From assembly GCF_029223255.1 (NCBI RefSeq), contig NZ_JARHUC010000002.1, positions 310,001 through 374,000 of the forward strand: DNA of 64,000 bases, given 5' to 3'. The stretch is from Albimonas marina (GTDB lineage Bacteria > Pseudomonadota > Alphaproteobacteria > Rhodobacterales > Rhodobacteraceae). Both the position numbers and the translations under genes were made by a program. The notes under the pieces are model-generated. The model was not told the DNA's origin and ran no database searches. It saw only the letters and a program-made list of their open reading frames with translations. Below, one piece after another: positions 18,954-27,957 of the stretch (position 1 is the stretch's first letter; each line of letters starts with the position of its first letter).

Positions 18954-20318
18954 ATGACCCAGATCGACCCCATCCACGTCGTCGGCGGCGGCATGGCCGG
19001 CTCCGAAGCCGCCTGGCAGATCGCCGCCATGGGCGTGCCCGTGGTGCTGCACGAGATGCGCCCCGACCGGAAGACCGACGCCCACCAGACCGACGGGCTG
19101 GCGGAGCTGGTCTGCTCGAACTCCTTCCGCTCCGACGATCACGAGACCAACGCCGTGGGCCTCCTGCACTGGGAGATGCGCCAGGCGGGCGGTCTGATCA
19201 TCGGGGCGGGCGACCGCAACTCCCTGCCCGCGGGCGGCGCGCTCGCTGTCGACCGCGACGCCTTCTCGGCCGAGGTCACCGCCACGCTCGAGGCGCACCC
19301 GCTGGTGACGATCGAGCGCGGCGAGATCCCCGGCCTGCCGCCGGCGGAGTGGGATTCGGTGATCGTCGCGACCGGGCCGCTGACCTCGCCGGCGCTCGCC
19401 GATGCGATCCGCGGGCTGACCGGGGACGACGGGCTCGCCTTCTTCGACGCCATCGCCCCCATCGTGCACGCCGACAGCGTCGACCTCTCCAAGGCCTGGT
19501 TCCAGTCGCGCTACGACAAGGGCGAGACCGAGGAGGAGCGCACCGCCTACCTCAACTGCCCGATGTCGCGCGAGCAGTACGAGGCCTTCCTCGACGCCCT
19601 GCTCGCCGCCCCCAAGACCGAGTTCAAGGAGTGGGAGGGCACCCCCTATTTCGAGGGCTGCCTGCCGATCGAGGTGATGGCCGAGCGCGGCCGCGAGACC
19701 CTGCGCTACGGTCCGTTGAAGCCGGTCGGCCTGACCAACCCCCACGACCCGACCGTGAAGCCCCACGCCATCGTGCAGCTTCGCAAGGAGAACGCGCTGG
19801 GCACGCTGTTCAACATCGTGGGCTTCCAGACCAAGATGAAATACGCGGCCCAGACCGAGGTGTTCCGGATGATCCCGGGCCTCGAGGAGGCGCGCTTCGC
19901 CCGCCTGGGCGGCATCCACCGCAACACCTTCCTCAACTCGCCCCGCCTGCTGGACGGGCGGATGCGCCTGAAGGCCGACCCGCGCCTGCGCTTCGCGGGC
20001 CAGGTGACGGGCGTCGAGGGCTATGTCGAGAGCGCGGCCATGGGCCTGCTCGCCGGCCGCCTGGCGGCGGCCGAGCGGCTGGGCGTCGCGCTCGACACGC
20101 CCCCGCCCACCACGGCCATCGGGGCGCTGCTGAACCACATCACCGGCGGGGCCGACGCCTCGACCTTCCAGCCGATGAACGTGAACTTCGGCCTGTTCCC
20201 GCCGCTCGACGCCCCCCTGAAGGGCGGCCGGCGCGGCAAGCGGGACCGCGCCCGCGCCTATGCCGAGCGCGCCAAGGCGCACTGGGTCGACTGGCTGGGC
20301 CAACGCGCGGCGGCCTGA
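18954..20318 (+). CDS. trmFO: Methylenetetrahydrofolate--tRNA (uracil-5-)-methyltransferase
   Basis: 454-residue FAD- and folate-dependent enzyme that makes m5U54 in the tRNA T-loop. The N-terminus has the FAD-binding [16 protein letters not shown], followed by [12 protein letters not shown] with a conserved Cys, and the family motif [12 protein letters not shown]. Its C-terminal part includes [26 protein letters not shown]. The neighbourhood gives no operon partner. A hairpin terminator follows 10 nt after the stop. Confidence 0.96.
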   Translation: MTQIDPIHVVGGGMAGSEAAWQIAAMGVPVVLHEMRPDRKTDAHQTDGLAELVCSNSFRSDDHETNAVGLLHWEMRQAGGLIIGAGDRNSLPAGGALAVDRDAFSAEVTATLEAHPLVTIERGEIPGLPPAEWDSVIVATGPLTSPALADAIRGLTGDDGLAFFDAIAPIVHADSVDLSKAWFQSRYDKGETEEERTAYLNCPMSREQYEAFLDALLAAPKTEFKEWEGTPYFEGCLPIEVMAERGRETLRYGPLKPVGLTNPHDPTVKPHAIVQLRKENALGTLFNIVGFQTKMKYAAQTEVFRMIPGLEEARFARLGGIHRNTFLNSPRLLDGRMRLKADPRLRFAGQVTGVEGYVESAAMGLLAGRLAAAERLGVALDTPPPTTAIGALLNHITGGADASTFQPMNVNFGLFPPLDAPLKGGRRGKRDRARAYAERAKAHWVDWLGQRAAA

Positions 20319-20327
20319 GGCCTGTTC

Positions 20328-20350
20328 CGGGGGGCCGCGCAGGCCCCCCG
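20328..20350 (+). terminator. Hairpin terminator after trmFO
   Basis: 9-bp perfect stem CGGGGGGCC/GGCCCCCCG with a 5-nt loop, directly after the gene. There is no T-run. Confidence 0.55.
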
Positions 20351-20421
20351 AACCGGTCCAATGCCGACATCATTTGACGCTTTCGTCTCGCCGCCCCATC
20401 ATCGGGGCGGGAGGAAGGCCG

Positions 20422-21057
20422 ATGACCCGAGACTATCCGACCGCTGAAGCCGCGTTCCGCAGCGACGTCTACGAGTTGCGGGATTCCGCTGCCACGCAAG
20501 CGCTCTACCGCGACTGGGCCGAGAGCTACGACGCCGACCTGGCCGCCAGCGGATACGCCGCGCCCGCCCGCTGCGCCGAGGCGCTGGCCCGCGTGGTCGA
20601 GGATCGCGCCGCGCCCCTGCTCGACGTCGGCTGCGGCACGGGCCTGTCGGGCGAGGCCTTCGCGGCGGTGGGGTTCACCACGCTCGACGGCTCCGATTTC
20701 TCGCAGGAGATGATGGAGGTGGCGGCGCGCAAGGGCGTCTACCGCGCCCTGCTGCTGAGCGACCTGAACGATCCCCTGCCCGTCGACCCCGGCGCCTACG
20801 CCCATGTCGCGGCGGTGGGCGTGTTCAGCCCCGCCCACGCCCCCGCCAGCCTGATCGACCAGGTGGTGCGGCTGCTGACGCCCGGCGGCTGCTTCGTCTT
20901 CACGCTCAACGACCACGCCCTGTCGGACCGCAGCTACGAGGGCCGCCTGCGGGAGTGGTGCGACAGCGGCCAGGTGGAGCTCGCGTTCAAGAAGCACGGG
21001 CCCCACGTGCCGGGACAGGGCCTCGGCTCCACCGTCTACGTGCTGAAGCGGCGCTGA
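20422..21057 (+). CDS. Class I SAM-dependent methyltransferase
   Basis: 211 residues. Motif I is LLDVGCGTGLSGEAF, followed by the acidic turn TTLDGSDFSQEMMEVAARKGVY and the post-IV region LTPGGCFVFTLNDHAL. The leading YRDWAESYDADLAASGY segment is typical of a family related to the Williams-Beuren region methyltransferase. The substrate is unknown. GGGAGGAAGG precedes the ATG at 20422; the frame extends further upstream over the trmFO terminator but that is not a sensible start. It is convergent with the NDUFAF6-like gene. Confidence 0.85.
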   Translation: MTRDYPTAEAAFRSDVYELRDSAATQALYRDWAESYDADLAASGYAAPARCAEALARVVEDRAAPLLDVGCGTGLSGEAFAAVGFTTLDGSDFSQEMMEVAARKGVYRALLLSDLNDPLPVDPGAYAHVAAVGVFSPAHAPASLIDQVVRLLTPGGCFVFTLNDHALSDRSYEGRLREWCDSGQVELAFKKHGPHVPGQGLGSTVYVLKRR

Positions 21058-21069
21058 CGCGCCGGAGAG

Positions 21070-21106
21070 CGGGCCCATAGGCGCCCTGCGGGCGGGCTTG
21101 GGCCCG
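21070..21106. terminator. Convergent-gap hairpin sharing a 27-mer with copy B flank
   Basis: CGGGCCCA (21070-21077) pairs with TGGGCCCG (21099-21106), enclosing a G+C-rich loop with its own short stem. It lies between two convergent stops and can terminate both. Bases 21079-21105 recur, reverse complemented, at 55536-55562. Confidence 0.5.
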
Positions 21107-21153
21107 TCGCGGGCGCGTTCGCCCGGACGACCGCCGGAGGCGCCCCGGGGCGT

Positions 21154-21990
21154 TCAGAAGCCGCCGAAGAGCACCTTGCGCGCCAGCCGGCCGCGCCGGG
21201 CGAATTCCGACGGGATCGCCTGAGCGAAGACCTCGAAGCCCGGACGGGCGGCGGGGCGCAGCGTCTCCTCCGCCCGCCAGGCGCCGAGCAGCGCGGGACG
21301 GATCGCGGCGGCGGGGCGGAGCGCGCGGGCCTGCGAGAGCTTCTCCAGGCCGTCGGCGGCGATGGCGCGCAGCGCCTCGCGGAGCTCGGGCGGGGTGATC
21401 CCCTCGGCCAGCGTGTTGCGCTCCAGCTCCCCCTCGGTCGGGATCGGGTCGCCGCCGCGGGCGTAGAGCGCGGGCAGCGCCCGGATCAGCGCCGCCGCCC
21501 CCGCCGCCCAGCCGGCGAGGCGGGCGGCGCGGTCGTCGCGCGCCTCCAGCTCGCCCCCCGCGCAGATCCCCGCGGCGAGGCGCATCAGCGCCCCGGCGGT
21601 GCCGTCCACGTAGGCGTCGAACAGCGCCCGATCCCCGATCGAGGGCCCGTGCGTATCGTAGGAGCGCGCGTCCAGCAGCGCCTCGAACAGGTCCCGCGGC
21701 AGGCGGGCGCCGGCGACGGCCTCGGCCAGCGGCTCGACCACCTCGTGCCGGCGGGGAGCGGCGCCGTCGTAGATCTCGGCGATCGCGTCGCGCCACCATT
21801 GCAGGCGGATCTCGCCCAGCATCGGTTCGGAGACGACCGAGGGGATCCGCGCCACCTCGAGGTTGAAGGCGTAGAGCGCGAACAGCCGCCCCGCGGCCGG
21901 CGGCGGCGCCAGGCGCGCGGTCGCCCAGCGGTCGCGGTCATGCTCGCGGACGAGGGATTCGCAGGCGGATTCGAAAGCGGGCTCGGTCAT
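21154..21990 (-). CDS. Squalene/phytoene synthase-fold protein, NDUFAF6-like
   Basis: 278 residues with the trans-isoprenyl synthase fold. The motif IRLQWWRDAIAEIYDG and the early FALYAFNLEVARIP match the group containing the mitochondrial complex I assembly factor NDUFAF6. The Asp-rich DxxxD metal sites of true squalene and phytoene synthases are not visible, and no carotenoid or hopanoid genes are nearby, so catalysis of prenyl coupling is unlikely. A role in respiratory complex I assembly is an inference from the eukaryotic homologue. I chose the ATG at 21990; upstream in-frame sequence is not family-like, and the ribosome binding site is weak. Confidence 0.78.
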   Translation of the reverse strand: MTEPAFESACESLVREHDRDRWATARLAPPPAAGRLFALYAFNLEVARIPSVVSEPMLGEIRLQWWRDAIAEIYDGAAPRRHEVVEPLAEAVAGARLPRDLFEALLDARSYDTHGPSIGDRALFDAYVDGTAGALMRLAAGICAGGELEARDDRAARLAGWAAGAAALIRALPALYARGGDPIPTEGELERNTLAEGITPPELREALRAIAADGLEKLSQARALRPAAAIRPALLGAWRAEETLRPAARPGFEVFAQAIPSEFARRGRLARKVLFGGF

Positions 21991-22041
21991 GCCCGTCCAG
22001 TGGCCCAGCCGCGGCCCCGGCGCAACGGGGGGGCGTCCTTC

Positions 22042-22070
22042 CGCGGTCCTCCGCAGGGCGCAGGACCGCG
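22042..22070 (-). terminator. Hairpin after the cysS-cimA operon
   Basis: Perfect 9-bp stem CGCGGTCCT/AGGACCGCG (22042-22050 and 22062-22070), 11-nt loop, about 50 nt downstream of the cimA stop on the minus strand. There is no clear U-run. Confidence 0.5.
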
Positions 22071-22118
22071 CGTCGCGGGGGCGATCCGGCCGGGGCGCGC
22101 CGGGCGCCCCCGCCGGGC

Positions 22119-23776
22119 TCACGCCGCCGCGCCGGCGCCCTGCCCCGGCGCGCGCGACTGGCCCTCGGCCCCGTCGCGGATCAGCTTCCACTGGATCGCG
22201 TCCAGCAGCGCCTGGAAGGAGGCGTCGACGATGTTGGGCGAGACGCCCACCGTCGACCAGCGCCGCCCCTCCCCGTCGGTCGAGTCGATATGCACGCGGG
22301 TCACGGCCTCGGTGCCGCCCGAGGTGATGCGCACCTTGAAGTCCACGAGCTTCAGATCCTCGATGAAGCTCTGGTAGCGGCCGAGGTCCTTGGCCAGCGC
22401 CCGGCTGAGCGCGTTCACCGGGCCGCGGTCGTCGTCGGTGGCGAGATCGCGGGACTCGGAGACGGACATGATCCGCTCCCCGTCCACCACGCAGACCACG
22501 ACGGCCTCCGACACCGTGATCGCGTCGCCGCGGGCGTTGATCCGCTTCTCGACCATCACCCGGTAGCGCTCGACGTCGAAGAAGCGCGGCAGCAGGCCCA
22601 GCTCCTTGCGGGCCAGCAGCTCGAAGCTCGCCTGGGCGCCGTCGTAGGCGTAGCCGGCGTCCTCGCGGGCCTTCACCTCCTCGAGGATGCGGCCGAGGCG
22701 CGGGTCGCCCTTCTCCACCGTCAGGCCCATGTCGAGCAGGCGCTGGCGCAGGTTCGACTGGCCGGCCTGGTTGGACATCGGCACCACGCGCTCGTTGCCC
22801 ACCACCTCCGGGGGCACATGCTCGTAGGTCGACGGGTCCTTCAGGATCGCGCTCGCGTGCAGGCCCGCCTTGTGGGTGAAGGCGGCCTCGCCGACGTAGG
22901 GCGCATGCCGGTTGGGAGTGCGGTTGAGGATGTCGTCGAGCATCCGGCTGGCGCGGGTCAGCTTCGGCAGGTCCTCGCGCTTCACCCCGGTCTCGAGCGT
23001 GTCGGCATAGGGGGCCTTCAGCAGCAGCGTGGGGATCAGCGAGGTGAGGTTGGCGTTCCCGCAGCGCTCCCCCAGCCCGTTCAGCGTGCCCTGGATCTGG
23101 CGCGCGCCGGCGTCGACGGCGGCCAGCGACCCGGCCACCGCCATGCCGGTGTCGTCATGGGTGTGGATGCCCACGTTGGCGCCGGGGATGCGCCTGCAGA
23201 CCGCGGCGACGATCTCCCCGATCTCCGCCGGCAGCGTGCCGCCGTTGGTGTCGCACAGGACCACCCAGCGGGCGCCCCCTTCCATCGCCGCCTCGAGGCA
23301 GCTGAGCGCGTAGTCGGGGTTCGCCTTGTAGCCGTCGAAGAAATGCTCGGCGTCGAACAGCGCCTCCCGCGACAGGGCGCCCAGGTGGCGGACCGAGTCG
23401 CGGATCGCGTCGCGGTTCTCCTCCAGCGTGACGCCGAGCGCGGTTTCGACCTGGTAGTCGTGGGTCTTGCCCACCAGGCAAACGGCCGGCGTCGCGGCGT
23501 TGGTCACCGCGGCCAGCACGTCGTCGTTCGCGGCCGACCGCCCCACCCGCTTGGTCATCCCGAAGGCGGTGAAGGTGGCGCGCTTCAGCCCCGGCGCGCG
23601 GGCGAAGAAGTCGCTGTCGGTGGGGTTGGCGCCGGGCCAGCCCCCCTCGACATAGTCGAGCCCCAACGCGTCGAGCGCGCGGGAAATGCGGATCTTGTCC
23701 TCGATCGAGAAGGTCACGCCCGAGGTCTGCTGACCGTCGCGCAGGGTCGTGTCGAAGAGGAAGAGCCGCTCGCGGG

Positions 23777-23780
<4 letters not shown>
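22119..23780 (-). CDS. cimA: Citramalate synthase
   Basis: 553 residues of the DRE-TIM metallolyase superfamily; condenses pyruvate with acetyl-CoA to (R)-citramalate, a threonine-independent entry to isoleucine. LFDTTLRDGQQTSGV at the N-terminus carries the catalytic Arg-Asp pair, and GIHTHDDTGMAVAGSLAAVDAGARQIQGT carries metal-binding histidines. The C-terminal third (VVDGERIMSVSESRDLATDDDRGPVNALS and VRITSGGTEAVTRVHI) is the LeuA-type allosteric domain where feedback inhibitors bind. Length and motifs fit CimA rather than 2-isopropylmalate or homocitrate synthase. The ATG overlaps the cysS stop as ATGA, so the two are translationally coupled and share the upstream Ile/Cys leader peptide. 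Confidence 0.93.
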
Positions 23781-25237
<1,457 letters not shown>

Positions 25238-25270
25238 GTCGGCCTCGCGGTCGCGCGTGGATGCAGCGGG

Positions 25271-25327
25271 GCCCGCGGCCGGCCGTTGGTCTTTCTTGGA
25301 TCGGGGAAAGAGCGAACGCCGCCGCGG
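25271..25327 (-). promoter_or_regulatory. Possible attenuator structures between leader peptide and cysS
   Basis: Two pairings are visible in the transcript. A hairpin TCTTTC/GAAAGA (25306-25311 with 25290-25295) presents CCCGAT in its loop, which is complementary to ATCGGG, the Ile-Gly codons of the leader. A longer-range 7-bp pairing joins CCGCGGC (from 25327-25321) with GCCGCGG (from 25279-25273). A ribosome paused on the Cys/Ile codons would mask ATCGGG and change the balance. There is no classical U-rich terminator, so control could be on translation or Rho access. Confidence 0.35.
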
Positions 25328-25334
25328 ACTGTCG

Positions 25335-25391
25335 TCAGCGGGTAATGCAGATCCCGATGCAGATCGGGGCGGTGAGGGGCGTCGCGGTCAT
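25335..25391 (-). CDS. Cys/Ile-rich leader peptide of the cysS-cimA operon
   Basis: An 18-codon frame, MTATPLTAPICIGICITR, ending 98 nt before the cysS ATG on the same strand. Codons 10-16 are Ile-Cys-Ile-Gly-Ile-Cys-Ile. Cysteine is the substrate of the first downstream gene product and isoleucine the end product of the pathway started by the second, so these codons look chosen for ribosome stalling. There is no Shine-Dalgarno. Instead a candidate promoter (-35 TTGCCA, 17-bp spacer, -10 CATACA) would start transcription on the A of the ATG, giving a leaderless mRNA. Translation is inferred. Leaderless Cys-rich attenuator peptides are known upstream of cysteine genes in mycobacteria; I do not know of a description for this one. 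Confidence 0.6.
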   Translation of the reverse strand: MTATPLTAPICIGICITR

Positions 25392-25398
25392 GGCCGGG

Positions 25399-25427
25399 TG
25401 TATGAACCCTGCGCGGGCGCATGGCAA
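25399..25427 (-). promoter_or_regulatory. Candidate promoter of the cysS-cimA leader
   Basis: On the minus strand TTGCCA (25422-25427) and CATACA (25399-25404) are separated by exactly 17 bp. The -10 ends 7 nt before the leader peptide ATG, so the predicted start site is the A of that ATG. The -10 is only a moderate match to TATAAT. The remaining gap to 25711 holds nothing else I can support. Confidence 0.45.
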
Positions 25428-25711
25428 GCGCCCTTTGCGCCGCCGCGCCGCCGACCTCGCCTCGCCCGCGCCGCCTGCTGCCCCTGCCCCCGGGGGCCGG
25501 CGCAATCCCGGCCGCGTCCATGCCCTACGGGCCCCGGCGGTGCCGCCGGGCGAGCCGGCGCAGACGCCGCGACCGCCAGAGCCGGCGCACGCGCCGATCC
25601 AATGGTCTGGCCCCGGGGTCCGGGGAGCGCCTGCCCCCTCCCCGTCCTCGCCGCACCAGGGCGCATGCGGACCCGTTCCCGCGTCCCGCCCGCGGCCCGG
25701 ACGCCCGCCGC

Positions 25712-27772
25712 TCAGTTGGCCGCGGGGGCCGAGGCGCGGTCGGCGGCGGGGCCGCCCTGGCGACGCTCCATCAGGCGGCGCGCCTCCTCCAGCGGCATCG
25801 GGCGGCCGAAGTAGAAGCCCTGCGCCTGTTCGCAGCCGTGCCGGCGCAGGCGATCGAGGTGGGCGGCCTCCTCCACCCCCTCGGCCATCACCGGCATGTT
25901 CAGGGCGCGCGCCTGCAGCAGCGTCGCCTCGACCATCGCGGCGGCGGCCGGGTCGCGGTCCATCGCGTCGATGAAACCGCGGTCGATCTTGAGCCGGTCG
26001 AAGGGGAACGAGCGCAGCGCGCCCAGCGAGGCGAGCCCCGCCCCGTAGTCGTCCATCGCCACGCGCACGCCGGCGGCCTTCAGCTCGACCATCACCTCCA
26101 GCAGGCGGCCGTGGTCGGCGATCAGGCTCGCCTCCGTCAGCTCGATCTCCAGCCGGTCGGGGGCGAGGCCGGCGGCGAGCAGCGCGTCGGCCACCTGCTC
26201 GGCGAAATCCGCCTGGGTGAGCTGGGCGGGCGAGGCGTTGACCGACACGCCGTACTCCTGCGGCCAGCGCGCCGCGGCGCGGCAGGCCTCGCGCAGCACC
26301 CAGGCGCCGATGGGGCGGATCAGGCCGGTCTTCTCTGCCACCGGCACGAAGTCGCCCGGCAGCACCAGGCCATGACCGGGCCGCCGCCAGCGCAGCAGCG
26401 CCTCGAACCCGGTGATGCGCCCGTCGGCGAGCAGCGCCTGGGGCTGGAACCAGAGCTCGAACTCGCTGCGCTCCAGCGCCTCGCGCAGTTCCATGGCCAG
26501 CGCGGAGCGGGCGCGGCCGGCCTCGTCCATGCGCTGCTCGTAGAAGCGCGGCGCCTCCCCCGCCTCGCCCTTGGCGCGGTAGAGGGCGAGGTCGGCGCGC
26601 GACTGCAGAAGCTCGGGCGTGTCGGCGTCGTGGGGAAAGATCGCGATCCCCAGCCCGCAGCCGACCGAGAGCGAGAGCCCCTCCCAGTCGACGGGGGTGC
26701 GCACGGCGGCCATGATGCGCTGGGCGAAGAGCTCGGCCTCCTCCCGGTCGGCGAGGCCGGTCTTGAAGGCGACGAACTCGTCGCCGCCGGCGCGGGCCAC
26801 GAACTCCCCCGGTCCCATCGCCGCGGCGAGCGCATCGGCCACGCCGCGCAGCAGCGCGTCGCCCGCGGCATGGCCGTGCACGTCGTTGATCGGCTTGAAG
26901 CGGTTGAGGTCGATGGCGGCGAGCGCCAGGCGCGCGTTCAGCGCGCGCGAGGCCTCGACCGCGCGGGCGAGCTCGTCGCGCAGGCAGGCGCGGTTGGGCA
27001 GGTCGGTCAGCGGATCGTGCAGCGCCATGTGCCGGTAGCGCGAGCGCGCCTCCTGCTCGGCGGAGCGGTCGATCAGGACGAAGGCCGCGCCCAGCACCAG
27101 GACGATCGCCGTCAGCGTCACCACCAGCAGCGCCACGCCCAGGTCGTCGAGCATCCCCTGGGGGATGGCGACGCCGGCCTCGTGGCGGAATTCGGCGACG
27201 TTCAGGCCGATCCCGAACATGCCCGCGATGCAGACGATGAAGATCGCCGCCCCCTGCCAGGGCGCGCGGGCGCCCCGGCGGGCGCGCAGCGCGGCCGAGG
27301 CCAGCGCGCAGACCGGCGCCGCCCAGATCAGCAGGGCCGCCACCATCTCGGGCCGCCAGATCGTGCGGCCCTCGGCGGCGACGGAGGCGATGTTGGAGAT
27401 CTGCACGCCCGCGGTCAGCAGGCCGTAGCCGACGCCGACCAGGATCGCCGCGCCCAGGCCTCGGCGCCCGAAGGCGAACTGCAGCAGCGCCACGCCCCCC
27501 GCGACCGCGGCCACGAAGGACAGGATCACGATCGTCGGATCGTGCCCGTGCGGGGCGCCCTCGATGTAGCCCAGGCTCAGCAGGGTCTGCATAGCCCAGA
27601 TGTCGGCGCCCGAGGTGATCCCCGTCAGCACCAGCCACCAGCGCCGCCGCTCCCGCGATTCGGAGCAGGCGCGCAGGTAGAACCGGACCGACAGCGCCAC
27701 CCCCGCCGCGCCGACGAGCAGCGCGGCGGCGATCATCGCCGGGTCGTGATGGGAGCCGCCGCTCTCAAGCAT
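25712..27772 (-). CDS. Membrane GGDEF-EAL protein (tandem copy 2)
   Basis: 686 residues: seven or so hydrophobic segments in the first about 240 residues, then GGDEF (GGDEF motif 329-333, intact) and EAL (EALLRW at 457). EAL catalytic landmarks are present: ELTEAS, MDDYGAG, DRLKIDR and MAEGVEE. Both cyclic di-GMP synthesis and hydrolysis are therefore possible. The N-terminal membrane part has the size and position of an MHYT-type sensor, but the Met-His-Tyr-Thr motif is not conserved (IWAMQTLLSLGY). The start at 27772 follows GGAAGA. The open frame continues far upstream over the neighbouring gene, but there it is out of frame with the real coding sequence. It is a paralogue of the upstream gene. 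Confidence 0.88.
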   Translation of the reverse strand: MLESGGSHHDPAMIAAALLVGAAGVALSVRFYLRACSESRERRRWWLVLTGITSGADIWAMQTLLSLGYIEGAPHGHDPTIVILSFVAAVAGGVALLQFAFGRRGLGAAILVGVGYGLLTAGVQISNIASVAAEGRTIWRPEMVAALLIWAAPVCALASAALRARRGARAPWQGAAIFIVCIAGMFGIGLNVAEFRHEAGVAIPQGMLDDLGVALLVVTLTAIVLVLGAAFVLIDRSAEQEARSRYRHMALHDPLTDLPNRACLRDELARAVEASRALNARLALAAIDLNRFKPINDVHGHAAGDALLRGVADALAAAMGPGEFVARAGGDEFVAFKTGLADREEAELFAQRIMAAVRTPVDWEGLSLSVGCGLGIAIFPHDADTPELLQSRADLALYRAKGEAGEAPRFYEQRMDEAGRARSALAMELREALERSEFELWFQPQALLADGRITGFEALLRWRRPGHGLVLPGDFVPVAEKTGLIRPIGAWVLREACRAAARWPQEYGVSVNASPAQLTQADFAEQVADALLAAGLAPDRLEIELTEASLIADHGRLLEVMVELKAAGVRVAMDDYGAGLASLGALRSFPFDRLKIDRGFIDAMDRDPAAAAMVEATLLQARALNMPVMAEGVEEAAHLDRLRRHGCEQAQGFYFGRPMPLEEARRLMERRQGGPAADRASAPAAN

Positions 27773-27957
27773 CGGGCCGTCTTCCGTCCTGAACCGCCCC
27801 CGGCCTAGACGAGGCGGGTGAAGAAAGACCGAACGGCGGGAGCGGAGCGGGCCTGCGCCCCTCGCGGCGTGACGGATCGGAGGCGCCCCGCGCATGCCCC
27901 GCGGCGGGGATCGCGTACGGAACCGCCGCGGACGCGATGCGGGACGGCATCCGCGGC

